Assembly (NCBI RefSeq): GCF_900107275.1
Contig: NZ_FNPI01000001.1
Span: 806,001 to 870,000, forward strand
Reading direction: 5' to 3'
Length of the DNA stretch: 64,000 nt
From: Evansella caseinilytica
GTDB taxonomy: Bacteria > Bacillota > Bacilli > Bacillales > Salisediminibacteriaceae
Positions 35,358 through 44,378 of this stretch are shown in pieces. The position numbers were made by a program, and so were the translations under genes. Each line of letters opens with the position of its first letter. The stretch's first letter is position 1. Under the pieces are notes generated by a model, which was not told the origin of the DNA, did not search any database, and worked only from the letters and a program-made list of their open reading frames with translations.

Positions 35358-35849
35358 TTATACTTGTTCCCGTAGTTCACGAATGTGCGCCGTTATTTTT
35401 TCTCGCATGGTTTCCTGGCAGGTCCGAATCCTCGGCGGAGCAGGAAGGTGAAACCGTTCATGGGAATGATGAATTTCTAGAAGCAATGAACCGATGTGTT
35501 CGTCATGTTGATTTGCTAACACGATCCAAAAGACGCGGATATCATGCCCGGGAGATCCCCAGTGCGCCTTCTCTGTTGAATGCCTGAAATTTAAGCAGCG
35601 GCCAATGAGAAAATCGTCTTCCTTTGGCTCGAGAGCCGAGTAAAAACCTTGTTGCTCCACCTGCTGCCAGATCGGCGGAAGGAGCTTGTCGAAATACAAT
35701 CCGTACGTGGTGTCCCCATATTCGGGATAAAGCTTTTGAAGCTCATCTAGGTGTTGCTCCCAAACGAACTGCCAACGGCTATCAAGTTCTTTTTGAAGGG
35801 CTTCTCCTACCTCTTCCATCGACATTTCTGGTGTGATCTTCATCGTCAT
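35358..35849 (-). CDS. Conserved hypothetical protein, unknown function
   Basis: 163 residues, soluble, rich in aromatic residues. Seen: an N-terminal helical part (ALQKELDSRWQFVWEQHLDEL), a middle with GLYFDKLLPPIWQQV and a C-terminal beta-rich half (DIRVFWIVLANQHDEHIGSLLLEIHHSHERFHLP) ending in basic helices. The paired histidines (HHSHERFH) could bind metal, but no known motif is matched. GGAGG precedes the ATG by 9 nt. Single gene, no clear partners. Confidence 0.6.
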   Translation of the reverse strand: MTMKITPEMSMEEVGEALQKELDSRWQFVWEQHLDELQKLYPEYGDTTYGLYFDKLLPPIWQQVEQQGFYSALEPKEDDFLIGRCLNFRHSTEKAHWGSPGHDIRVFWIVLANQHDEHIGSLLLEIHHSHERFHLPAPPRIRTCQETMREKITAHIRELREQV

Positions 35850-36005
35850 TCAAACATTCCTCCTCGTTTTTTTGCCTGACAACTTTAACGTACAACATGA
35901 AAGCAAATGCGAAGGTTGCTCAGATTTCACCGTTGATAAATCAAGAGGTTGTAAAGAGAACGTTAAGATATGCTTGAAACGTATGAAAAAAAGGAGGCGA
36001 TGAAA

Positions 36006-36122
36006 GTGGAAAAAGAAAGTGCGGCACGGTATCATAAGCAGCGACACACACACTATACATACGTAAGCAGCAAAGGGAAAACGCAACGAAGAGAATCGCA
36101 GCACTGTTTCCCAAACTTTTGA
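36006..36122 (+). CDS. Possible small basic peptide gene, doubtful
   Basis: GTG start 8 nt after AAGGAGG, 38 residues (begins VEKESAARYHKQRHTHY). The last third is encoded by a family B repeat, so this may be a gene cut by repeat insertion or chance. Low confidence. Confidence 0.25.
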   Translation: MEKESAARYHKQRHTHYTYVSSKGKTQRRESQHCFPNF

Positions 36123-36133
36123 ATCATCCTCTA
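36035..36133 (+). repeat. Family B repeat, degenerate copy
   Basis: ACGTAAGCAGC...AACGCAACGAAGAGAATCGCAGCACTGTTTCCC followed by CTTTTGAATCATCCTC. This corresponds to the 3' half of family B. Confidence 0.5.
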
Positions 36134-36214
36134 AATAGCAATCCATGAGAAATGTCGCTCGTTGCTACATGCTACAATCACCTTGAGCGAGAAAAAAACG
36201 GAAGGGTGATCGAA

Positions 36215-36625
36215 ATGACAGTAAAGGCACAGCATATTTTTGTGAATTTGCCGGTAAAAGATCTAAACAAAACAAAGGCGTTTTTCACTACCATTGGCTT
36301 TGAATTTAACGAACAATATACGGACGACAAGGCTGCTTGTTTAGTGATTGGAGAAAACATTTATGCGATGCTGCTGCAAGAAGAATTTTTTCAGTCATTT
36401 ACAAACCAACCGGTGACAGATACGGCAACCTCAAGAGAAGTGATCATCGCCATTTCAGCAGACAGCCGAGCGCAGGTCGATGAGATCGTGACGAAGGCTA
36501 TTGAAGCGGGCGGCAAGCCGGCAAATGATTCGCTGGACCACGGCTTTATGTACAGCTGGAGTTTTCAAGATGTGGACGGTCACCTGTGGGAAGTCTTGTA
36601 TATGGAGCAGCAAGATGAAAAATAG
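36215..36625 (+). CDS. VOC (glyoxalase/bleomycin resistance-like) protein
   Basis: 136 residues, a tandem beta-alpha-beta-beta-beta fold: QHIFVNLPVKDLNKTKAFFTTIGFEF in the first module and HGFMYSWSFQDVDGHLWEVLYME in the second, with the usual Glu and His near metal-ligand positions. Members of this small-VOC group often lack an assigned reaction. ATG 36215 follows GAAGGGTGAT; the longer frame from 36152 has no ribosome site. Single gene. Confidence 0.8.
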   Translation: MTVKAQHIFVNLPVKDLNKTKAFFTTIGFEFNEQYTDDKAACLVIGENIYAMLLQEEFFQSFTNQPVTDTATSREVIIAISADSRAQVDEIVTKAIEAGGKPANDSLDHGFMYSWSFQDVDGHLWEVLYMEQQDEK

Positions 36626-36767
36626 AGACGTCCATAAAAATATCGCAGGATATTTTTTGCAGGAGGACTTCTAAAGAATATGTGCGGAATGATCTTGGCT
36701 GATTTTTTGATATACGAGCGAACAGCTGTGTAACATTTTAACAAGCATTCATCAAGCGGTAGAGCGT

Positions 36768-36800
36768 ACGCGCATGACTCTGAACAGGAGTCATGCGTGT
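36768..36800. terminator. Strong stem-loop between VOC and methyltransferase genes
   Basis: ACGCGCATGACTC (36768-36780) / GAGTCATGCGTGT (36788-36800), almost perfect 13-bp arms with a 7-nt loop, in a convergent intergenic region. The T tract is weak. Confidence 0.45.
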
Positions 36801-36890
36801 TGTTCCAGTATTGTGAAAAGAAAAAAGGCGGTTTTTTTAGAAACAGCAGGAAATATTTTTAGGTGCTTCCGTTGTTCATTGCGTGAGTCG

Positions 36891-37595
36891 CTATTTTTTT
36901 ACACCGCCAAACACGGCAAGTTCCATCCACTTGAAGAAACAGTCACAATGAGTAAAGCCGATTTCCCAAAGCCATTCGACTTGAACATCCGTCCTCTCAA
37001 GGATATTGTCTACTTTGTCCGGCCGGCTGTAGTATTCATTCGCAACCTGCCGCCGATCCTTTTTATTAAATGCGGAGAGGTGGTCAATAAACAATTCGTC
37101 GTACAATTTTTCGATTTCCGGAGTAGCCGAGGCTGTATGTTCCATGTTGATAAAAATACCTCCTGGTGTCAGAGCATCATATATTTCCTTGTACAGCTTC
37201 TTCTTCTTCTCATTCGGAAGATGGTGAATGGCATAGCCGGACACAACGCAATCCACAGACTCCGGTTCAGCATAAGCCTGGAAGGAATCGCTGAAATCAC
37301 CGTGGATAATCTGGCAGCGGTCGAGATAGTCCTTCATGTGAATGTATGCCCGTTCAATCATCGGCATGGAATGATCCACTAACACGGCGGTGGCGTCCGG
37401 GTGAAGGCGCAGCAAAATTTCGGCAAGAAAGCCGTTTCCGCAGCCTAAATCAAGGATTTTTTTTGGAGCAGGAGTAAAATGTCCAATCACCTGAAGCATC
37501 AGTTTTGTTTGTTCCGGCCCAAAAGGAATTGCCCAGCGAACTTGTTCCAAATAATGATTTGTCCCATCGTGTCTTTGCCAATTGGTTGTTGCCAT
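36891..37595 (-). CDS. Class I SAM-dependent methyltransferase
   Basis: 234 residues. Motif I ILDLGCGNGFLAEILL, acidic post-I AVLVDHSMPMIERA, then IIHGDFSD, VSGYAIHHLPNEKKKKLY and ALTPGGIFINMEH fit a Methyltransf_25-type Rossmann fold. AGGAGG lies upstream of the ATG. The substrate is unknown; the style is that of small-molecule methyltransferases. Isolated in context. Confidence 0.8.
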   Translation of the reverse strand: MATTNWQRHDGTNHYLEQVRWAIPFGPEQTKLMLQVIGHFTPAPKKILDLGCGNGFLAEILLRLHPDATAVLVDHSMPMIERAYIHMKDYLDRCQIIHGDFSDSFQAYAEPESVDCVVSGYAIHHLPNEKKKKLYKEIYDALTPGGIFINMEHTASATPEIEKLYDELFIDHLSAFNKKDRRQVANEYYSRPDKVDNILERTDVQVEWLWEIGFTHCDCFFKWMELAVFGGVKK

Positions 37596-37613
37596 GCTTT
37601 CTCCTCCTTATAA

Positions 37614-37785
37614 GATAAGCGTTGCAGCTAGACAGCTTTCCTGGATCACTAAATCTATACTTTTGTTTGAGAATAGTGGATGCGCTTCTGATTTCATCTA
37701 AGTACCGCTCACGTCCTATGGGCAACGGTGGAATGTCACCATCCTGGTTCCGACGTAAAAGCTGGACTGATCCGAGTGAGATAAA
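37614..37785 (-). repeat. Family C repeat with inserted family A fragment
   Basis: GATAAGCGTTGCAGCTAGAC (37614-37633) and GACGTAAAAGCTGGACTGAT (37752-37771) are inverted matches to 57344-57473. Between them a block of about 55 bp (37697-37751, CACGTCCTATGGGCAACGG) is a family A fragment. The rest of 37596-38086 shows no gene. Confidence 0.55.
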
Positions 37786-38086
37786 ATATACGTTTCTGTA
37801 ATTTTTAAAATTTTCTTTATTTTATTATGCACTCTGCGAGCAGTCAACCGAAAATTTCCTGAATTTTTCAGTACTTGTGCTTTCGTAAAAAGCAGCAGCT
37901 GCGTTTTTTCAGACCTGGAAAAAATTTTCCGGCTGGACAAGTACGCCGTTATTATATAGAAAACAGGGAGCTTGTTTCCATAACAAACCTAATGCCATGA
38001 CTCGGCTTCTGACATTTTGGTACAATGCAAATAGATAACTTGTTTTTCACGAACGGTGACATAGTAGTGCCACAAGGAGGACGAAA

Positions 38087-38473
38087 ATGATAACGGATAC
38101 GTTAGGCATTGGACAGATTTGTGACGAAATGCTCGGATTTGCAGTTATCAGTACTATATATAAAGGAAAATGGCTGTTTGTCTGGCATAAAGAAAGAAGC
38201 TCCTGGGAAATTCCCGGCGGACATCGAGATCCTGGCGAGGATATCGCAGCTGCTGCAGAGAGGGAGCTGCGGGAGGAAACAGGAGCGGAAAGCTTTACAT
38301 TGGTGCCTGTATGCAATTATTCCATGACGCGGGAAGGTCGTCTCACTTATGGAAGATTGTTTTACGCCGAAGTGAAAATACTGGGGGAACTGCCGGAAAA
38401 GTTGACTTATCCGGCAATTTTACCGTTGTTACATAAAAAAAATTTGCAGCATTTTCCCTGCATTAGTGAATGA
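38087..38473 (+). CDS. NUDIX hydrolase
   Basis: 128 residues. The Nudix box GGHRDPGEDIAAAAERELREETGA is complete, with the REXXEE metal-binding glutamates. The upstream WEIPGGH and N-terminal LGFAVISTIYKGKWLFVWHK are typical of small nucleotide pyrophosphatases of the MutT/YtkD style. ACAAGGAGG precedes the ATG. The C-terminus is short (LTYPAILPLLHKKNLQHF), so it could be slightly truncated. Likely a house-cleaning hydrolase of modified nucleotides. Confidence 0.8.
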   Translation: MITDTLGIGQICDEMLGFAVISTIYKGKWLFVWHKERSSWEIPGGHRDPGEDIAAAAERELREETGAESFTLVPVCNYSMTREGRLTYGRLFYAEVKILGELPEKLTYPAILPLLHKKNLQHFPCISE

Positions 38474-38825
38474 AAGAAAGCAGGCTTCTGATGATACCGA
38501 AGCGCAGGTTACCAAAACGGAAGAACCGGCTTGTAACTTTTTCATTGTGTTGCTATCCCACTGCAAAAATGCCACCGCTGTCTACAGCTGCGGCGGCTCG
38601 TTTCCGGGCGTTGTTGCCTTTTGTTAACCAACTCATTGTCCCTTCCTCTGCAAGCATTGCTTTGACGAACATCCTTGGAGATAGCCACGCTAATGTGATT
38701 GTCAGATTCCGCCCGCCACTAGAAGCGAAGTTCGGAAGAAGAAAGTCATTGCAATTTGGAGTTGAATCGTTTATTATGGATACCGTAGGTCCGTAATAAT
38801 AATCTTGAGAAAGGAGGAGAGTAGC
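38474..38825. other. Intergenic region, possible decayed sequence
   Basis: Contains CCAACTCATTGTCCCTTCCTC (38628-38648), which resembles an inner part of family A. It also contains reading frames without ribosome sites. No gene is supported. ATTATGGATACCG near 38774 may be part of the Rrf2 promoter. Confidence 0.35.
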
Positions 38826-39296
38826 TTGCAGTTCTCCAAGAGTACAGATTACGCTCTGCACGCCTTAATTCATCTGGGACACTCGGAGCGTTGCAACAAC
38901 GTGGGGATCAAGGAATTGTCTTCGACACTTGGCGTTTCCGAAAGCTATTTATCCAAAATCATGTCCAAGCTGAGGCAGGACGGAATCGTACGTGCTGTGC
39001 CAGGGGTGAATGGCGGTTACGAGCTTGCGCGGACGGCGGATCAGATTACGTTTCTTGATGTGATTCAGGTGATTGAAGGAAGGCAACAGCTATTCCAATG
39101 CTCGAATTCGAGTTCGCGGCAGCATCGGTTATTAGCTGGACGGAATCCGCAATGTCCGGAAAAAAACGAATGTTTGGTTGAGAAAGTGATGAACGGCGCG
39201 GAACAACATCTGTACCAATACTTGCGTGAACATACGATTCAGTCGGTATTGGATGAGGCATTCAAGCGTTGCAGTCATGAGGCAAACAAGAAGTAA
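38826..39296 (+). CDS. Rrf2 family transcriptional regulator
   Basis: 156 residues. Winged helix-turn-helix: FSKSTDYALHALIHLG, GIKELSSTLGVSESYLSKIMSKL, GVNGGYELARTADQITFLDVIQVIEG. Three cysteines (QCSN, PQCPEKNEC) lie where IscR/NsrR-type members bind a cluster, but their spacing is wider than usual, so cluster binding is uncertain. TTG 38826 is chosen for its AGGAGG with 8-nt spacing. It precedes a collapsed flavoprotein gene and an MFS exporter, a setting typical of redox- or electrophile-sensing YwnA-like regulators. Confidence 0.8.
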   Translation: MQFSKSTDYALHALIHLGHSERCNNVGIKELSSTLGVSESYLSKIMSKLRQDGIVRAVPGVNGGYELARTADQITFLDVIQVIEGRQQLFQCSNSSSRQHRLLAGRNPQCPEKNECLVEKVMNGAEQHLYQYLREHTIQSVLDEAFKRCSHEANKK

Positions 39297-39353
39297 TATA
39301 CTTCTTGTGCTTTAATTATGGATATTATAGATCTATGGATGTGTTAGAAATCG

Positions 39354-39620
39354 ATGAGAAATCAACTTTTTGATGTGGCGATTATTGGCGGCGGGCCAGC
39401 CAGGTTGAACGCCGCCCTCTTGCTTGGACGAGCAAGAAAAAAGTTGGCGGTGATCAATGAAGGCCGTGAATTCAGAAAAACCAACATTCCGGGCGTCTAT
39501 AGCGCCGGGGATGCAGCATCACGATTACACCAGGCTATAGCAGTGGCTTCGAAGGTCGCATTTGCCGCCGCAGTTATCAACAATGAACGAAATACAGAAG
39601 CATGGAGGAGAAACTTATGA
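39354..39620 (+). pseudogene. Collapsed thioredoxin reductase-like flavoprotein
   Basis: 88 residues in one frame joining two ends of a normal ~300-residue enzyme. The N-terminal FAD site reads FDVAIIGGGPARLNAALLLGRARK, followed after INEGREF by the C-terminal motif NIPGVYSAGDAASRLHQAIAVASK. The whole NAD(P)-binding domain and redox motif are gone by in-frame deletion. GPARLN replaces the usual GPAGLN. No good ribosome site precedes the ATG. It overlaps the MFS gene start region and follows the Rrf2 regulator, which once may have controlled it. Confidence 0.8.
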
Positions 39621-41068
39621 TTGATTTGAATAATTTGAAGCGCGGTCCAATCATGGTCGCCCTGATCGTCGGCATGTTTGTCGCCGCGTTAAATGAGACG
39701 CTAATGGGCAATGCCTTCCCCGAATTGATGAAATCGTTCGATGTGTCTGCGACGACGGTCCAGTGGCTTACCACAGCCTACTTGCTCGTCGTTGGTGTGC
39801 TTGTCCCGGTGACGGCGGTATTGCAGCAATGGTTCACAACCCGGCAAATGTTTCTCTCGGCAATGAGTCTGTTCTTCGTCGGTACGATCCTTTCAGCGGT
39901 GTCACCAGCATTCGGCGTGCTGCTGGTCGGGCGTATTATTCAGGCGATTGGAACCGGTATGCTGTTGCCGCTTATTATGAACATTATTATGACCATCTAT
40001 CCGCCTGAAAAGCGGGGCGGCGCAATGGGGATGTTAGGACTCGTCGTCATGTTTGCGCCGGCGATCGGTCCGACTCTGTCGGGTTTAATTGTTGACGCAC
40101 TTTCATGGCGCTGGCTGTTCTACTTGGTGCTGCCGCTTGCATTGCTCTCCATTGTAGTAGGAGCCGCTGTCCTGAAAAATGTGTCGGAAGTGACCAAACC
40201 GCGAGTGGACATCTTATCCATCGTGTTGTCGACGATCGGCTTCGGAGGTATTGTCTATGGGTTCAGCAGTGCAGGTGAACATGGGTGGTCGGAGCCGGTA
40301 GTGATTTGGATGATCGCCGCAGGCGGTGTTTCCTTGGGGTTGTTTATATGGCGGCAACTGTTGCTTAAGGAGCCTGTAATGGATTTGCGGGCGTTTCGGT
40401 ATCCCATATTCTCGCTTGTCGCAGTACTGATGTTCGTGCTTCTGATGACGTTCTTCTCATCGGCGATCATGCTTCCAATGTTTATGCAGGGTGTGCTGAT
40501 GTTGACAGCATTCAAGTCTGGTTTGATCTTGCTTCCTGGGGGAATTGCAAACGGGCTTATGGCCCCGATCGCGGGCAAGCTGTTTGACAAGTTCGGACCT
40601 CGCGTTCTGGTCATCCCCGGACTTGCCATTACCGTCGCCTCCTTGTGGCTATTCACCCGATTCGACGAAGCGACAACCACCGGCTTCCTCGTTGCCGCAC
40701 ATATCACGCTGATGATTGGCATCGCGCTTGTGATGATGCCCGTGCAGACAGCGGGGCTCAACCAACTGCCGCGCCATCTGCACCCGCACGGGACGGCGAT
40801 CTTAAACACGCTCCAGCAGGTGTCCGGCGCCATCGGTATTGCCTTGTACGTCAGTATCATGTCGGGCGGACAGAAGCGGTACTTAAGCGGGCTGAGCGAT
40901 CCGGAGTCCCCTGTAGAAATAGCCAAGGGACTGGCAGTCGGCATTAACAACGCGTTCTGGTTCGGCGTGATCATCGCGCTCATTGCGTTCGTGCTCGGCC
41001 TCTTTCTTCGTAAAGGGAAAGCACCGGTGCATGAACAGGAGACAGCAGGAGACCGACTGTCCGTTTAG
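39617..41068 (+). CDS. MFS drug exporter, DHA2 (EmrB/QacA-like) family
   Basis: 483 residues, about 14 membrane segments. Seen: an N-terminal helix with ALNETLMGNAFPELM, TVQWLTTAYLLVVGVLVPV, the motif C-like GLVVMFAPAIGPTLSGLIV and GTAILNTLQQVSGAIGIALY. This is typical of 14-helix proton-driven multidrug efflux proteins of the LmrB/EmrB type. ATG 39617 follows GGAGGA; ATG 39602 in frame overlaps that site. The N-terminus overlaps the flavoprotein remnant by 4 bp. Substrate unknown. Regulation by the Rrf2 gene upstream is plausible. Confidence 0.85.
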   Translation: MIDLNNLKRGPIMVALIVGMFVAALNETLMGNAFPELMKSFDVSATTVQWLTTAYLLVVGVLVPVTAVLQQWFTTRQMFLSAMSLFFVGTILSAVSPAFGVLLVGRIIQAIGTGMLLPLIMNIIMTIYPPEKRGGAMGMLGLVVMFAPAIGPTLSGLIVDALSWRWLFYLVLPLALLSIVVGAAVLKNVSEVTKPRVDILSIVLSTIGFGGIVYGFSSAGEHGWSEPVVIWMIAAGGVSLGLFIWRQLLLKEPVMDLRAFRYPIFSLVAVLMFVLLMTFFSSAIMLPMFMQGVLMLTAFKSGLILLPGGIANGLMAPIAGKLFDKFGPRVLVIPGLAITVASLWLFTRFDEATTTGFLVAAHITLMIGIALVMMPVQTAGLNQLPRHLHPHGTAILNTLQQVSGAIGIALYVSIMSGGQKRYLSGLSDPESPVEIAKGLAVGINNAFWFGVIIALIAFVLGLFLRKGKAPVHEQETAGDRLSV

Positions 41069-41107
41069 GAGAATCATAAAATCAATAGGAAAGAGTGAGG
41101 AATGATC

Positions 41108-41998
41108 ATGAACGATTTTTTCAATGCAGCCATGTGGGAAACAGTGTGGAAAGACGAGTCCGCTTTGAAAATCGACAGGATGAAAAAGAATGGAATCGAT
41201 CCTGCCCGATCTTTTGACCATAAGGCCAACACCTTCAACGAACAATCGTTTAGCGAAGAGGGCCGGAAGCGAACCAGACGAATCATGAACTGGCTGGAAG
41301 GACAGGGCGTCTGCTTTGAAGACGCTTCCGTGCTCGATATTGGCGCTGCTTCGGGCGTATTTACGGTGCCGTTTGCAGAGCGAGGGGCTCGGATAACGGC
41401 TGTAGAGACCTCTCCTCCGCTGATCGAATTGCTGGAAGAAAACACCTCAACGTTCGCCGAAGACCGGGTGAGGATTGTACACGAGAAGTTTGAAGATATT
41501 GACGTGCAGTCGAGAGGGTGGAACCAGGCTTTCGATCTCGTCTTTGTCTCGATGAGTCCGGTTATTCACAATTGGGAGAGCGTGGAGAAGGTGCTCCAGT
41601 GCGCTAAAAAATTCTGTTATATCAGTATGCCGGTCATTCCTACGGAGCACAGCCTGGTGAAGGAGATTTGGCCGCTCGTCACCGATAAGCCCTACCAATC
41701 GAAACTTACCGAAATGGGATATTTGCTGCATCTGCTGTATCTGAAAGGCTATGCTTACGAATCGCTCATTACGCGGGAAGCGAGTACGAAGGAAGTAGCC
41801 AGAGAAGAGGCATTGCAGGAAGTGATGACTTGGCTTGGTCATCACCGTCTGCCTGTTGATGAGCGGAATCGGAACTTCATTGCCGATTATTTGACGCAAG
41901 CTTATCCATCCGGCAAAGTTGCCATTCAGTCGGGTGGGCGCTTCGGCAAAGTACTGATCCGATTGCAGGATCAGAGTATGTACATGAGAGAGATCTGA
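41108..41998 (+). CDS. Class I SAM-dependent methyltransferase
   Basis: About 296 residues. Motif I VLDIGAASGVFTVPFAERG and acidic ITAVETSPPLIELLEE, then FDLVFVSMSPVIHNW fit a class I methyltransferase. The C-terminal region (about 170-296) is helical and unrecognised. ATG 41108 has GTGAGG with 7-nt spacing; ATG 41102 in frame is too close. It follows the MFS exporter after 39 bp and may share its transcript. Substrate not inferable. Confidence 0.75.
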   Translation: MNDFFNAAMWETVWKDESALKIDRMKKNGIDPARSFDHKANTFNEQSFSEEGRKRTRRIMNWLEGQGVCFEDASVLDIGAASGVFTVPFAERGARITAVETSPPLIELLEENTSTFAEDRVRIVHEKFEDIDVQSRGWNQAFDLVFVSMSPVIHNWESVEKVLQCAKKFCYISMPVIPTEHSLVKEIWPLVTDKPYQSKLTEMGYLLHLLYLKGYAYESLITREASTKEVAREEALQEVMTWLGHHRLPVDERNRNFIADYLTQAYPSGKVAIQSGGRFGKVLIRLQDQSMYMREI

Positions 41999-42043
41999 GT
42001 GGTTATCAAGAAATCATGGGAGGAATGAACACAAGTAGCCTCA

Positions 42044-42442
42044 ATGATTAAAAAAGAAGCTGGGCTGGATGTCAGTTACGAGCCCGTTGTTATTGCCAAT
42101 ACGTTTGCCGGTCATCGTTTGGTTCATTTTGCAGCCAAAGTGGGAAAGGGAGCGGAGCTAACGGAACGGCTTATCCGCGCTTACCTTTCGCAATCCATGA
42201 ATATCGCCGACCACAATGTATTTTGTTTCCTTGAGCAGCGAAGCGGGGCTGAATGAGCAGGACGTAGCGGAATTGCTTGCATCCGATGCTTATCAAGATT
42301 CGGTCAAACAGACATCGCCGATGCTAGAACGTTGAATATTTCAAGCGTGCCCACCTTCGTGTTGAATAGCAAGTATATCCTTTCAGGTACTCAGTCTGAG
42401 GACGTATTTTTAAATGCTCAGAACACGTATCTGGGAGGATGA
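42044..42442 (+). pseudogene. DsbA-family (FrnE-like) oxidoreductase remnant
   Basis: The first frame reads ANTFAGHRLVHFAAKVGKGAELTERLIRAYLSQSMNIADHNV then shifts. The next frame gives LNEQDVAELLASDAYQDSVKQT, and a further frame gives VPTFVLNSKYILSGTQSEDVFLNA. These are the middle and C-terminal parts of FrnE-like thioredoxin-fold proteins. The N-terminal CxxC-bearing third is missing. At least two frameshifts, so inactive. Confidence 0.75.
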
Positions 42443-42891
42443 AAAGACATTGCAAAAAATAGATTTTAAGGGCCAATCAAAAGGGAATAATAGCTGCGTG
42501 GACGGGGGTTGCAATGTATAATTAGATTTGCAACGTTAAGTGTTGTCTGATACGTGAATAAGTCGAAATTGGAAAAGGGCGAATTAATTTATAAGCCCTT
42601 TTTCCTCCGCAGCATCCGAATACCCATTGTTTTTTCAGAACTGGATCATTGCTACTCATTTGGTCAAGGATGTGGAGACTCTGCTCGATGTTATTTATAC
42701 TTAACAACAAATGAAAAGTTAAGTTTGCTGGAAACAATATGGCTGGTCACTTTTTGACCGAACAATTGTTATTGATACATCAAAACCTAGTCTCATTCTT
42801 CTTTAGTTTCATTACGTGCTGCACTGTTCGAGCCTGCCGCGCCGCGAACTTCTTGGCACTGTGATATCCACCTTTTTTGAACAAACATTGT
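42443..42891. other. Intergenic region with degenerate family B repeat
   Basis: No gene supported in 42443-42808. From 42809 to 42888 the sequence is a decayed inverted family B copy: GTGCTGCACTGTTCGAGCCT, then GCCGCGCCGCGAACTTCTTGG, ending CTTTTTTGAACAAAC. Confidence 0.45.
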
Positions 42892-43293
42892 TTAGTATAC
42901 CAGGAATGTTACGACCAGCACGATTAGGCCGAACACCGCTACGCCAATGTCAATTAGGATAATGCCGCGACCTTTGTCTTTTCTGAGCATGCGGGCAACC
43001 GCTTTTTGGAACCGGCCGTAGTCAAGCAGGAGGGTAAGCCCCTTCAGCGCCGTCAGAGAGAAGAGGACAGCGATATAGATGGAGTTTGGTACATCAAGGG
43101 TGAAATGCAGGTACCAGGTAAGGGTAACCAGGATCAATCCGACCAAAACAATCGGTATGATCCACGGCGGCCGCTTTTCACTGTAAAATTTCTCAATAAA
43201 GGTGTTTTCATCCCACGGAAACAGATGCATATAAACGGGTTTCAACAGGGCGGCCAGTCCGAAAATAATTCCTAAAACCATAAAGTAATTCAT
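42892..43293 (-). CDS. Small integral membrane protein, paralogue 2
   Basis: 133 residues with four hydrophobic segments (about 1-20, 40-60, 68-88, 110-132). It shares layout and motifs with the next gene: MNYF..L.I.FG, a Trp-rich W.....GL.LV..TWY.HFT.DV and a basic RFQKAVARMLRKDKG loop. I do not recognise a named family. The pair arose by tandem duplication and lies behind a TetR gene as an operon, so it may be a two-component membrane complex, perhaps efflux. That is inference. Confidence 0.6.
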   Translation of the reverse strand: MNYFMVLGIIFGLAALLKPVYMHLFPWDENTFIEKFYSEKRPPWIIPIVLVGLILVTLTWYLHFTLDVPNSIYIAVLFSLTALKGLTLLLDYGRFQKAVARMLRKDKGRGIILIDIGVAVFGLIVLVVTFLVY

Positions 43294-43305
43294 CGGTCTA
43301 CCTCC

Positions 43306-43707
43306 TTAGTAAAGGAATAACCCCATAGCCAAGGCACCCAGGCCCAGGAGAAAGGCAACGATATTGATTACCGCTAAAACCTTGCGATCTTTAGTCAATA
43401 CACGAACCGCGAATCTGCGGAACTGCTGGTAATTGAACAACACTTGGGAAGTTTTAAGCAGAGTCAGGGTGAGGAGCAGGGTAACAGCCAGAGAATAGGC
43501 CACATCTGTGGTGAAATGTTTATACCACGTGAAACCAACCAGCAGTAGACCCACCGCAGCGACAACCCAGACCCATTTAGGCTGTTCTTCCGTATATGCT
43601 GTATTCAGTTCAAAATCGTTCCACTTTTTTGGAAAAAACTGAATTGCGAGTCTTGTGAGGATCAGTACTGATCCGAAAACTATACTTAGCACCTGGAAAT
43701 AGTTCAT
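43306..43707 (-). CDS. Small integral membrane protein, paralogue 1
   Basis: 133 residues with four hydrophobic segments: MNYFQVLSIVFGSVLILTRL, VWVVAAVGLLLVGFTWYKHF, YSLAVTLLLTLTLLKTSQ and VINIVAFLLGLGALAMGLFLY. It is a paralogue of the gene 12 bp downstream. ATG 43707 follows GGGGGAAG and overlaps the TetR stop (ATGA), showing translational coupling. Exporters of the small multidrug type are also about 110-130 residues with four helices, but their conserved Glu in the first helix is not seen here. Confidence 0.6.
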   Translation of the reverse strand: MNYFQVLSIVFGSVLILTRLAIQFFPKKWNDFELNTAYTEEQPKWVWVVAAVGLLLVGFTWYKHFTTDVAYSLAVTLLLTLTLLKTSQVLFNYQQFRRFAVRVLTKDRKVLAVINIVAFLLGLGALAMGLFLY

Positions 43708-44363
43708 TTGTCTTCCCCCTTTGTTGCCGACCCACACAGACCAAATTTTAAGAAGTCGACCAGATGGTGCATCTCTTGCAATATGACGTCGTCGCCTTTA
43801 CGAAGCATTTCCCTGTAGTTTGGAGAAATATCGGTGAAATTCAATAACACAAAACCCAGTATCCGTATCACAAATTCACGCCCTAAATCATCGCGGATTT
43901 CACCGGCAGCAATAGCGTTGTCCACTATGGTTGCAATATACTGGTCAAAGGCAATGTGAAATCGCTCCCAAATGCGCGTTTTCAGTTGGCTTTCCGGCAT
44001 ATTTTGCAGGTGGTTGTTAATCAGGTAGTAACGATAATTTTCTTTGGCGAACTGGATAGATACTTCCAACTGCATTGTTAGGATTTTAAAAAAGTTCAGC
44101 TCCTGGACAGGCCGATCCAGTTTTTGCAGGGCGGCGCCCAGAAACTTTTTCTTTTCTTCCATGATGTTATCGAGTATATGCATGTAGAGATCTTCTTTGT
44201 TCTGAAAATAGTGGTACATGCTACCTTTGGAGATGCCCGCCTTCTGAATGATTTTGTTTATGGAAGCGGACTCAAAATCTTTTTGAGAGAACTCATCCAA
44301 AGCGGCTTCCAAGACCCGTTCCTGCTCATCCTTCGACAGATTGATAAATCCTTGCTTGACCAT
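43704..44363 (-). CDS. TetR/AcrR family transcriptional regulator
   Basis: 219 residues. The N-terminal helix-turn-helix reads RVLEAALDEFSQKDFESASINKIIQKAGISKGSMYHYFQNKEDLY, a textbook TetR domain. The C-terminal part is helical and aromatic-rich. ATG 44363 (MVKQGFINLSKDE) is preferred to GTG 44375. It is the first gene of an operon with two paralogous membrane proteins, whose first ATG overlaps its stop. A highly symmetrical operator lies about 16 bp upstream, so it should repress the operon and itself. Confidence 0.85.
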   Translation of the reverse strand: MVKQGFINLSKDEQERVLEAALDEFSQKDFESASINKIIQKAGISKGSMYHYFQNKEDLYMHILDNIMEEKKKFLGAALQKLDRPVQELNFFKILTMQLEVSIQFAKENYRYYLINNHLQNMPESQLKTRIWERFHIAFDQYIATIVDNAIAAGEIRDDLGREFVIRILGFVLLNFTDISPNYREMLRKGDDVILQEMHHLVDFLKFGLCGSATKGEDK

Positions 44364-44378
44364 GATATCACCCACTTC

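Noticed and set aside
38553-38861. Minus-strand frame of 102 residues between NUDIX and Rrf2 genes
   Set aside because: No ribosome site; it overlaps the promoter and start of the Rrf2 gene and a family A-like fragment.
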